From: Paramacrobiotus richtersi
Lineage: Eukaryota; Tardigrada; Eutardigrada; Parachela; Macrobiotidae
Assembly (NCBI GenBank): GCA_034698045.1
Contig: JAQGAU010001243.1
Coordinates: forward strand, 1 to 20,350
Reading direction: 5' to 3'
DNA length: 20,350 nt
The position numbers and the translations under genes are program-made. This document shows, piece after piece, positions 9,201 through 17,994 of this stretch (positions within the stretch are counted from its first letter, which is position 1; each line of letters starts with the position of its first letter). The notes under the pieces are model-generated. The model was not told the origin of the DNA and made no database searches. It saw nothing but the letters and a program-made list of their open reading frames with translations.

Positions 9201-12200
9201 CAGAATCTGCCAGGTGTATGCTTGTGGTCCGCTGGGCTCGTGTGTCCATTCGCACATATCACCATTGTCAAACGTACAGACGTTCGCTGTGCAGAAAAGC
9301 ATATCACAGTTTCAGTAGCAACACAATTGACTTAACTATGAACATAAACGAGTTACGAGTGTACAGGTCCCTGTTTCGATCATCATTTAAATCAGAACGT
9401 ATCCCTTGCCTGTATTTTCCCATGATGGTTCGACGGTTGGAATAGCAATGGAATCCGACGGTGCCACTGTAAAATTAATATGCACTATGCAGAATGTATT
9501 AGTATCTAAAGCGTAAGAACACAACAATGTATAGCAGGAATATCATCTATAACAAGAGGATCGCGCGGACATGTTTGACTTGGCTTCCTTACGTCTGCAA
9601 GCCTGATTTAGGAACACCACATCGTCGACAGCAATGAAATACACTGCATCAACTTCACGCCGTACGTATCCTTCAATGGTAATCTGGAATGTAGATGATC
9701 AGTTGATCAAACAACTGTACATGAAGTATTAATAGTCATTTTCTCGTTACCTGGAATTCGTTGCCCGTCTTCGGCTTTTCCAGTGGAACCTGCGCATGAT
9801 GCCAAACCGATTCGCCCTGGGATGTATTGACCGCTTGCCGACCAAAATTTTCCCATAGCGGATTCCAGTCAGACGGATCTTCCACTTGATGGACCCGGAC
9901 CACAGCCGCACCCGAGGCGTTGGAAAAGAATTTAAAGGTCATGCATAAAGCTTGTTCAGCCGGCCAAGACATATCTTCGCTGAATAATACGGCGCGTGAA
10001 CCGGGCAAGTGGCCAGTGGGACGCCCGCCCTCGATGTAAATATAAGCACCTACGTTAAAGCAAAGGTCAGCCTGCCAGCCATTAAGAAATCACATCCGAA
10101 TGTTCGCTATTTACTGTCTGTTTGTGGTCCACCAGGAGGAAGACCGTTGGTCCACTGCATCGTTGTGTGGTTATAACTAGCTGACTCGGTTAAATGCGAC
10201 CAGCTACACATTCCACCGCTTCCGGTGTTGAACTGACAGTCTCCAGGGTGTTCGCAAGCGTCTGGAGTTATGGCGAAATCATCGATAGCGACCGCTCCTT
10301 TTGATCCTTTAGCACCACTGGCGGTGAATGTAACCTAGAAAAAACAACTGAAAAACAACCTAGAAAAGAAAATGAGTTCTTCTATGCTCACGGCTGAATG
10401 CGTTCCATATATGATTATGTACCGCAGCCCAGTGCATGGAAAGGTGCATAAGATTACTGTGACAAAAGTACTCACATCCAGGTTAAAAACTGCATCCAGT
10501 CCTCGTGAGAGAATCGTGGTTTTCAATGCAACCCACTTCCGTCCATGGGCAATATTAGTACTCCAAAGAGTTCGCTGAATGCTACCTGATTTCATCCCAA
10601 CCCCTAGTGTTGCTCCTCCTCTAACATTCCCCTTCAGTAAACGGTAGAAGACTGACACGCACTGGTCTCCCGAAAGGGATGTGATATTCGAAAATGTCAT
10701 GTCAGTTTCTTGATTTTCGATGGAAGACCATGTGTCGGTGTTCGCTCCGAGATACGCAAAAGCATAGTGACCTACACCACAAGCTATGTCATATGGAATA
10801 AGCGGTCAGATATTTACTCACCTCCAGGAGTTGAATAGGTATGATCTGTCTCAGGTTTAACCGTCATAAGGAAAGAATCGGTGGGGTCATGAGTATCATT
10901 CCCAGTGATAATGCGCCATTTGAAATCATCTCTTATTCCGCTAACGATGAATTCACAAGGTCCTTCCTCAAAATCGCATAGTTCAGATGTGGGCGAAGGC
11001 TCTGGAGACGAACTGACCTCTTTCAATAGCGCATAAAAATTGTATAAGTCTATGATTCGTACCATTGGCAGAACATTTTCCGGCTTCCACAAGAAACTCA
11101 TCGATTGCGATGCCCTCATATCGATGGAGATCCACTGTGTTTTGCACAACAAATCCAACCTGCAGATTATGTACTGGCATCGATTCATTTTATATCCAAA
11201 GGACAAAGAGCCTTTAAACAAACCTGGAACATGTTATTCCGCTGTATACTGACGCTTTTCAATGTCCATGGGGAGCTTCCAGTGAATGTTTCCAGCAAAA
11301 CATTATCCATCAACGGATCAGATAGGTAGACCATTAACTTGCCTCCCGACCAAATATCCAGATACATCCAAAATCGGATGCAAAAGAACTGGTTTACACT
11401 GGGCTTAACGTCAATAACAGGAGATGTTATACGTCCAGATCGGAACACGGGGCTTTCGTTTAAAATATTCGCGTACAGGAACCTGTTGTCTGTAAAATTC
11501 GAATCCAAAGAATAAAACGGACAAAACTGAAGAACATATGAAAGACAACCTATAACGCTGTGTGGTGAACATAGATAGTATAAGATAGACATAGATAGTA
11601 CAAACATAGATAGTAAATATATTTTTAAACTGATCCAGTGCATGGCAGACTTTTAAGGTCGTCGATCCAAGTAATGTTAACATACTCAAAAACGAGCAAA
11701 CCTTATGTTATTGCCACTCGTACCTCTCAGTGCTTCCGGTCGATTCGGAACAGTCCATTCTTCTGCTATACGTTGCCATTGGATCGTTGACGCCGGATCA
11801 ATTTCGAACCCACAGAGGTTGTCATCAAATGTGCACTCGTACAGGATGGAATTATTGGACTGCGGTAATGCCGGATCGGCCGTTGTGGTCGGAGGTGCCG
11901 GTGTGGTGATCAATGTGTTAACTGGCAGAGACGGACAGGTGGCCGAATCCGTGACAACCCGATGTCGAATATTATCCAACGCGATGACATGCTTTTCCGC
12001 TGTGATGGAGGAGTTGTTCGGCCGCGCTGTGGCCACCAGCATCACACTCCATGGTTTATTGGACACGATTAACGCTTGCCCACTTTCCCACTGTCCGAAT
12101 CGATCCGTCCGCTCGCTACTCCAGATCTTTGTATAATTAGCCACTTCGCCGTCTTTTTCGAACCAGTACACCGCCAATGAGCCTGTGCTAACTGTAGTGA

Positions 12201-15200
12201 TGAAATAATCGAACTGCAGGCACACATGTTCGTTTGATTTCATGGTTGCATAATGTTCCAGCTTCGCTTGATGTCCAGCCGGAGTGGTGTTTCCAATGGA
12301 AACGAAGATAAAGCGACCATGGGACACATCTGGACTGTGGAGTTCGGGGAGTAGATGCTCATTAGTGAATTCCCATTTCAGCTCGGCGGTCTTAGAGGCG
12401 TTGAAGTGGTTGTGCCAGCTACAGAATCCTTCTTCGAAATCACAATCTATGATACGCGAAACACGTGATAAACATGTTTAGTGAGCTTAATCTGGCCGGA
12501 AGCGGCTTTCATGTCCTCATCCTATGCGATAAAATTCCAGTTCTGTGCATCACAAAACACCTTCATAACGTACGTTTCAAGCGTAACCTGAATTTCAACA
12601 GTTTCGGAAAATTTATATTTCTCACCGATCGCTTTGCATTCAGTCATTTGCACGGTAATGTCATCGAAAGCGGCGCTCAGATATCCATCATTCTTCATAA
12701 TCATGGCCTCTAGAAGAATCTGAAATGACCCTTCTGGTAGGATAGTGGCCGTCGCCAGCGACCATTCGTCCGAATATATGGACTTCGACCAGTCAACGTC
12801 AGATGAACTCCATAGCAACTGGACCGCGCCGTTGAAGCGCGCATAGACATTCATTTCCCCTTCTTCGAATCCAGAACGGAAATAGTACCAAAAACTGAAA
12901 CAGCAATGTGTTCCTTCAACTAATAAGAATTCTCGCGACAGTGAACTTACTTCAGACAGCGCGGATCATCAGGATTGTCGCGCTTGTACTCTGGAGACAC
13001 GTGTCGTGCATACGTTCCTTGTGAAGCTTTGATAGGCGCGAAGTATAAGTAGCGGCCGTACTCTTGCAGAGTGGTTCGATCAAACATTGGTGCGTGCATA
13101 TTGTAATATTCGTCGAAAGTATTGCCAGTTCTGAAATGGAACTGCGCCGGTGCAGCTTCTTCTGCTGTGTACCCGCAGTCGTTGTTGATCTGATCGTCTT
13201 CGAAGGTGCAAACCGAAGCTGTAAACAATACATACGAATACAACAGAAACCAGTTATTTCAATTTCCCAGTTGCTATTATCCAACCCTTCAGTTACTTTG
13301 TAAAGGTGATTTGTAATGATAAGACCGATCTAGGGAACTGTATATGAGAGGTGATATTATCTGATGATAGAAATTCTGTCTGTAAGAAATAGTTTTTACC
13401 TCCGTGTTCTTCCGGTACTTCCCCACCTGGAAGAGGTGCAGCAATGGGCGGCGCCACTGTAATTCATACTTTCGTCAAACGGGTTAGAGTGAAAGTAAAT
13501 ATAAGACGAACATGTGCAGGGATCTTGTAGAAACTGGATATTGTCGATTGCCACAATGTACATTTCGGATAATTCCCGTTTAATCCTTCCTTCGATCATG
13601 ACCTGAAGGGAACAGCATTTTAAATTACCTCTATAGGAATATCGCACTATATTACACATACGGTAAAGTTGCGATGATCTAACGACTGTAGCGGAACACG
13701 GGCCAATCTCCATCCAAACGTATCAGTCGAAGGCGTCCCTTCCGGAACAAAGCCATCGACGGTCCATAGTACAATGTCGTGGTCGACTGCTTGCACTTGA
13801 TGGATGCGAATTTCCGCTGCGCCGGTAACATTCATGTAATACTGAAAGGTCATGCATTTGCTGATGCCGTAGACCATTGGTTCGCTGGTAAGGAGCGCGC
13901 GAGATTTCAGGAGATTGCCGGATCCGCGGCCCCCACGGAAATAGATGTATTCGCCTAAATTTGTGGAGCAAAATACAGAAATGACAGTCATTTTCTTTAG
14001 CTGAATGCATGCATCTTGTTACCGGTGCCAGATGGGCCATTTTCCAGGTTTCCTATCGCCCAGATCATGTTGAAGGGACTCTGGATGATTGGTTCCCATG
14101 AACAATATTTGCGTCCAGGCGTAGTGAAGGAATCAAGGTTAAATGTGCAATCGCCTGTAACGCACAAAAAACAAAATATGTAGCAAAACAATAAAAACAG
14201 GTAGACAACCAAGAAATACAAAATACGGTCGCAACCATTTTCTTCTGCCTAATTTTGATTGGTCATTAGTTACCCATCCCAGCCGATACGAGGCATAATA
14301 CATTCCTGAATACGCATTTTATGGTTATCCGGTATCAATGTTACAAAACGGACAATTACCTATTTTTGAACATTTTCCAGGGGAAAAGGTGATATCATCC
14401 AGTGCAGCTATGCCTTCTGTGTTGGCCATGGAGTGTGTCGTGAATTCTACCTGGACATGGTCAAAAGGTCCCGCTCAGTACGCCGACCCCATCATAATTA
14501 TTAACAAACCTTAAACGATGTTGAATCCCTTGTTCCGGCGGGAACGGTGTATTCCACTTTGGCGGTCATCCACCGGTACCCATAGGAAGTTGAGCTTGCC
14601 CATATCAGTTCCGCTCGCCCGCCGTCGTCATACAGCACATTCAGCATAAGGGTTATAGCGTACGTATTGGAACGTTTGTAATTCTGATAATGGAATGAAA
14701 TGCACAGAGGTCCATTCACTTGCTCAGCTGCTGATATGATACTGGCGCCGCGCACAGGTCCGGTTTTCTTCTTATGCTGGAACACGAGATAATTCCCTAC
14801 GATCACAAGGTTGCGGAGGTGGTTTATACCAGATCGCCCCGAAGAAGATTCACCCACCATCGCTCGTATGGTGTGTGCTGTCTACAGGCGGGATTTCCCC
14901 CGTTCCGCCCAGTCCATTCTGCTGCGCCGTGTTCCACGAAGTACGGACCCATTTGTCGTCACCGTCAGTGGTTGTTACCTGATAACCGCACCAATCTGCT
15001 TCGAAATCGCAGCTGATCTGATCGGCAGACGCTGCTGAGCAAACAGTAGAAAGCGCAAAATTAGGTAGTGTACACGTCTAGCTGTCACCGTCGCTATGAG
15101 AGTGGGCATTTGACATTTGAATTATTTTATGCTGTTAACGAAGCATTTAGGCCTTTGCTGGTAAAAATCAGAGTGGGCACGAGTTAGGACACGGTGACAA

Positions 15201-15435
15201 TCTGCCTACTAATTCAGAAAAAAATAAAAACTAGTACTTGTCTTTTCAAAACTGCTGTTCGATCGTGGCTCCTGTTCGTGGTACACGATGTGCAGTTTTA
15301 AGCGAGAACAAATAAAACATGGCCTGTTTTATTTTTTTTAAATCAAATAAAAGACCATAAGTTGCGTAGTCACATTTCACCTTGAGCGCTTCCGACAATA
15401 ATCAGCGACGCTAGTAAAAGGCATAAAGAGGCCAT
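6211..15435 (-). CDS. Secreted ten-MAM-domain protein, 25 exons, 1867 aa
   Basis: Exons, 5' to 3': 15435-15381, 15034-14858, 14796-14510, 14450-14360, 14154-14023, 13954-13662, 13602-13512, 13456-13400, 13218-12951, 12894-12626, 12446-11724, 11489-11224, 11159-11063, 11019-10822, 10771-10476, 10334-10115, 10049-9751, 9683-9593, 9466-9410, 9286-9134, 9071-8721, 8452-8049, 7663-7312, 6652-6378, 6312-6211 (stop 6213-6211). All junction phases agree; total 5604 nt. Residues 1-18 form a hydrophobic signal peptide (MASLCLLLASLIIVGSAQ). MAM domains start near residues 27, 206, 398, 575, 778, 950, 1133, 1326, 1492 and 1699. Each shows four cysteines: an opening C(D/T/S)F pair, a central one before an aromatic strand, and a closing one after (I/V)D(D/N/E). 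No transmembrane segment or GPI-like tail follows the last domain. MAM domains mediate extracellular adhesion; a secreted or matrix role is inferred. Thr/Pro-rich linkers (745-777, 1663-1698) look O-glycosylated. The acceptor of exon 14 is weak. A possible AATAAA lies at 5781-5776. Confidence 0.88.
6653..7311 (-). other. Longest MAM gene intron (intron 23, 659 nt)
   Basis: Donor CCCA|GTAAGC and acceptor TTTCGTAG. No open frame with coding character and no repeat was recognised inside it. Its position, between the first and second parts of MAM10, matches intron 11 (11490-11723) in MAM5. Confidence 0.7.
9287..9409 (-). other. Non-canonical GC-AG intron (intron 19 of the MAM gene)
   Basis: Exon 19 (9466-9410) must end in phase 1 to join exon 20 (GCG AAC GTC TGT, residues ANVC). 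The only fitting junction is ACAG|GCAAGG, a GC donor with otherwise strong consensus, paired with TGCACAG at 9293-9287. This makes exon 19 exactly 57 nt, the same as its paralogue exon 8, which uses a GT donor (GGAG|GTAAAA). The nearest GT further on would give the wrong phase. Confidence 0.75.
11063..15034 (-). repeat. First five-MAM block (MAM1-MAM5)
   Basis: Exons 2-13 encode MAM1 to MAM5. Each member pairs in order with MAM6 to MAM10. MAM2/MAM7 share YIYxxGGR and an (I/V)RxHQV motif. The MAM2-MAM3 and MAM7-MAM8 linkers are both 57-nt exons beginning LAP. MAM4/MAM9 share C(L/V)xFDY(F/L)IT. MAM5/MAM10 share C(I/L)RFWMY. Interdomain introns are phase 1, so domains are symmetrical 1-1 modules, as is usual for shuffled extracellular modules. 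The last-third introns of MAM1, 2 and 5 are phase 0. MAM4 has no internal intron and shares one 723-nt exon with the first part of MAM5. MAM3 has a single phase-2 intron just after its third cysteine. Confidence 0.85.
11569..11615. repeat. Three copies of a 12-bp motif in MAM intron 11
   Basis: The string acatagatagta occurs exactly at 11569-11580, 11589-11600 and 11604-11615, with related tagatag text between. It is a small simple-sequence tract within an intron; no function is apparent. Confidence 0.85.
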
Positions 15436-15439
15436 TTCC

Positions 15440-15840
15440 TGAATGAAACGCTCCAGCCGAGGGGTACATATGTATATCGACAAGTATTATGCTAGTTTTC
15501 TTGAATCACCGCTCCTTTTTCATAAATAATTAAACGCTCTCCTGTTTCAGTCACAAATCAAAACGCTCAGAAAATCACAAAAATACACATGCATTTAGCC
15601 GCTATAGCGCTGACAAAAACAACGGAAACATATTCCGTCTTTATGGATCGAAATACATATGCATATGTTGCGGGAGATTATTAAAGAGAAAGAAAACAAA
15701 ACCGTACGTATCGGTGACAGAGATACCATTGTGTGCGGTGAAATAACATTTTAACTGCAGCGTTATCACTTCGCTAAGTGGCATTGTTTCATTTATCGCC
15801 TGCAAGTCAGTACAGACGTAAGATAAGCATTGTCAGGTAA
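15440..15840. repeat. MAM gene 5' flank, intact-gene copy (probable promoter region)
   Basis: Immediately upstream of the MAM start codon at 15435. It shares blocks with 1677-2100 and 17520-17830: tatcggtgacagagatac around 15708-15725, ctgcagcgttatcacttcg around 15756-15775, and gtcagtacagac around 15806-15818. A region kept beside an expressed gene and shared among copies is the best place to seek its promoter, but no TATA box or initiator was identified with confidence. Confidence 0.6.
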
Positions 15841-15872
15841 TACCGATAATTACACCTTACATTCGGCCATAA

Positions 15873-16267
15873 TCACATGACCGAAGCGGGCATAGTTATG
15901 TATGCAATTGGCTTATTGTTGGTCGCAAAATACCCCAAAGCCGTTACATAACATTCAATGAGCAGAGCTTTGACGTGGACAATGCCCGCTAATAGGCGGC
16001 GGTAAGTATTTGCAACTCGCAAGAATCGACTGTCACAATCCAGTACTCCAGAGTTGCAGCATTTTGGAAGCAAGCTCAGTCGATTCGTGTTGGAATGGGA
16101 AAACTCCGCAGTGTATTTGGAAGGACGATTACTTGTTCCCAACGGAAGCGTGATCTACCATCTCCCATTACGATGTCCCTCAAAGAAATGGAACTATCTG
16201 GAATGCTGTGTGTTGCACGCACAAACAGCGCCACAACTAGCGATAGAATTTTCGTGTGGCGCAACAT
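15873..16267 (-). CDS. Doubtful small secreted-protein frame or gene relic
   Basis: ATG 16267-16265 opens a 63-codon frame whose first 21 residues (MLRHTKILSLVVALFVRATHS) look like a signal peptide; it stops at 16078-16076. A second minus-strand frame overlaps it and runs to 15873. This frame contains a CC and further cysteines. The two would join by one frameshift or a missed intron, giving a secreted Cys-containing protein. The opposite strand carries an equally long open frame at 16054-16326 with a good donor (GGCG|GTAAGT after 16001) and an acceptor ending at 16059, 58 nt apart. I cannot decide between a real gene on either strand and chance. Confidence 0.2.
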
Positions 16268-16364
16268 GTACGCTAAAACAACAATCCTTTAGAAAACTAA
16301 AGCACCACCCAGGACGGGTTCGCTGAGGAAACGTTTTCGGATATTGATCAGTTGATTGGTCACC

Positions 16365-16435
16365 AACTGAATAATACACATAGCACATCAATAGTATACA
16401 TAATACATAACTGAATAATACACATAACACATCAA
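16365..16435. repeat. Two direct copies of a 27-bp unit, period 44
   Basis: Units at 16365-16391 and 16409-16435 differ at one base (atagcaca against ataacaca). The spacer between them, with tatacataatacata, is itself partly similar, so this looks like local tandem slippage. It sits in the spacer between the MAM gene and RTF2. Confidence 0.85.
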
Positions 16436-16592
16436 CCGGACGAGATCGGTCTGAGGCATAATAATGTACAAACGAGTATATGCTGCGGTTCGGGCTTCTT
16501 TCGCCCTTCCATGAGCAACACAGGGCGTTATGATCCTGATACACTGGAAAAGATGCAGTGTAGCATACACTGTAAAAGACATCAATTCTCGG

Positions 16593-16893
16593 TTAATAGC
16601 AATAAATTCTAATAATTAGCTCGGAGAAAGTGCAATGCGAAAGAAAAAAACTACCGATAAAAAAATAGCACAGAACATGATCAACAGACACATCACAGCT
16701 ACGAAGTGGGAAGAGGAGCCGGTTGGTCAGGAGATGCAGTGCCTGGAAGCGCACACGGCAGGGCCGGTTGCGGATACATTTGGCGTGGAAGCAGTCCCCA
16801 CAGTTGCACTGCACTGGCACACCGTCGCAAACTGTAACCGGAAGATGGCCCGGTCACTGTGACGGAAATCTCAGACGAAACCTCACGCGTCAC
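16593..16893 (-). other. GC-richer island with unassigned open frames
   Basis: 16700-16890 is clearly richer in G and C than its surroundings, as are the coding exons here, and is open in more than one frame. One minus frame (start 16820, stop at 16593) begins with a cysteine cluster of the pattern C-x-C-x2-C-x4-C-x5-C. Another reads TREVSSEISVTVTGPSSG. On the plus strand ATG 16635 opens 75 codons with a Lys-rich start. None matches a family I know. It may be a lone exon or an exon relic. Confidence 0.25.
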
Positions 16894-16899
16894 ATGTGC

Positions 16900-17519
16900 A
16901 AAGACTTTGGGGTTAACAATTCATTCCAGATTCACTACTGGAAACTTGTACTCTACATTACGACACTACGAACGCTATCGTTACCGGTAAACCCATAAAA
17001 GCATCGACCAAAAACAAGCTGTTTATGAATAATAGCAGACAACGTACTAGTATTAAAGGCAACCACATACATGTACCTACACCACGTACACTGACGCCCA
17101 CACATTCTGATTCCCAGAAATTCCACCAGACTGCTGAGTGCAGGCAGAGGTTGCTACTCCAGAGTGCAGACAGAGAGCGAGTGGGTACTGGGAAAATTCA
17201 TTCCCGGGTTTATTGTTGGCCATTCATAAAGTTTTTTGCTTTTCACATTCAAGTTGATTCAACCGCTTGCCAATTGTCGCATTACATCTTGATAATGATT
17301 GATCGAAACGGTATAAAATTTTCAGCGAAAAAGAAACGGCAGAACCCGACCGTTTCTCGGATGAAAATGACGTTGACACGATACTTCTACAGGAACACTG
17401 GAACAGTACTTCGTTAAAATAATTAAATAATCCGTTAAAATTAAATCCAAATAATAATCCGTTAAAATAATTATGTTTACTGAATTTCCCGAATATTGTT
17501 TATCCTTTTTTTATGAGTG
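16900..17519. repeat. Spacer with AT-rich tandem repeats at 17411-17475
   Basis: No coding exon recognised. 17411-17475 holds three related units built on cgttaaaat with aataat or aatta. The third copy of the MAM 5' flank begins just after it. Confidence 0.55.
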
Positions 17520-17830
17520 CGCACTTTCAGTTATGAATCAAAATGTTACAGAAAATCAAGATCAAAAAGTAAGTAAAGTGTACGCGCAATTATAGCTCCT
17601 TTATCATTCAACGCGAATGCCGAAAACACATTCTCGTCGTTATAAAAACGTATCTTGCGGGAGACGGATAAGCATCAAAGCCAAAAAAGTACACTTTTGG
17701 TGACAGAGATACAATTACGTGTCCAGCGAAATGACATGGTACTGTATCACTATTCATTTTTCTGATATTGTTACTTGATTTTATTGGCTGCCAGTACAGA
17801 CATAAAATACTGCTGTATAGCAGTAACATA
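17520..17830. repeat. MAM gene 5' flank, third (right) partial copy
   Basis: It shares ordered blocks with 15540-15820: atcaaaa with agaaaatca, ttgcgggaga, ggtgacagagatac, a gtg/gcg-gaaat string, tatcac, and cagtacagac. No exon 1 or other MAM exon follows it on the minus-strand side, so it is a truncated copy ending the duplicated region next to RTF2. It overlaps a probable RTF2 poly(A) signal. Confidence 0.6.
17780..17785 (-). terminator. Possible RTF2 poly(A) signal
   Basis: AATAAA on the minus strand, about 210 nt past the RTF2 stop codon. It lies inside the right copy of the MAM 5' flank, so the RTF2 3' end may have been formed within duplicated DNA. This rests on the hexamer alone. Confidence 0.35.
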
Positions 17831-17994
17831 AACGGCAACTGCTACACCGAGTAGTAACTCCCACTGGCGTAAGCAGACATCCTAAATATCCACTAAATCC
17901 AGCCTAAACACAGCAGCGGTGCTCTGATAATCAGACAAATTACACATCAAAAGAACCACTGGAAACATCGAGTTAAGAGAGAAAGCAGTTTGTA

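Larger units (their letters stand above)
6211..11019 (-). repeat. Second five-MAM block (MAM6-MAM10)
   Basis: Exons 14-25 repeat the domain order of exons 2-13. Exon lengths correspond: 198/296 against 177/287 (MAM6 and MAM1), 299/91/57 against 293/91/57 (MAM7 and MAM2 plus linker), and 275/102 against 266/97 (MAM10 and MAM5). Exon 16 (220 nt) fuses what are two exons in block 1 (91 + 132 nt). MAM8 has the ordinary phase-1 intron that MAM3 lacks. MAM9 carries a 385-nt phase-0 intron absent from MAM4. The block opens with a Ser/Pro-rich linker (SSSPEPSPTSEL) and ends with a normal MAM C-terminal half closing in GTCFDDL and a stop. Divergence at residue level is high, so the duplication is old. 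Confidence 0.85.

Noticed and set aside
11569-11615. CRISPR-like or other spaced repeat array
   Set aside because: The units are 12 bp, spacing is irregular, and they lie inside an intron of an animal gene; a simple-sequence tract explains them.
13396-13511. Unspliced continuation of MAM exon 7 to a stop, giving an end of SSRWGSTGRTRR
   Set aside because: Removing 13457-13511 restores phase, yields an LAP linker of exactly 57 nt matching exon 19, and joins exon 9 in frame.
14797-14860. Open frame beginning MVGESSSGRSG as the start of a separate MAM gene
   Set aside because: It is a 61-nt intron (GTGGGTGA to TGATCGTAG); splicing gives the MAM motif HTSDGNYLVFQ and links to the signal-peptide exon.
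16054-16326. Plus-strand 90-codon frame opposite the signal-peptide-like frame
   Set aside because: It has no ATG, no recognised domain, and the frame reached through the best donor-acceptor pair differs from it. Kept only as an alternative in the feature entry.
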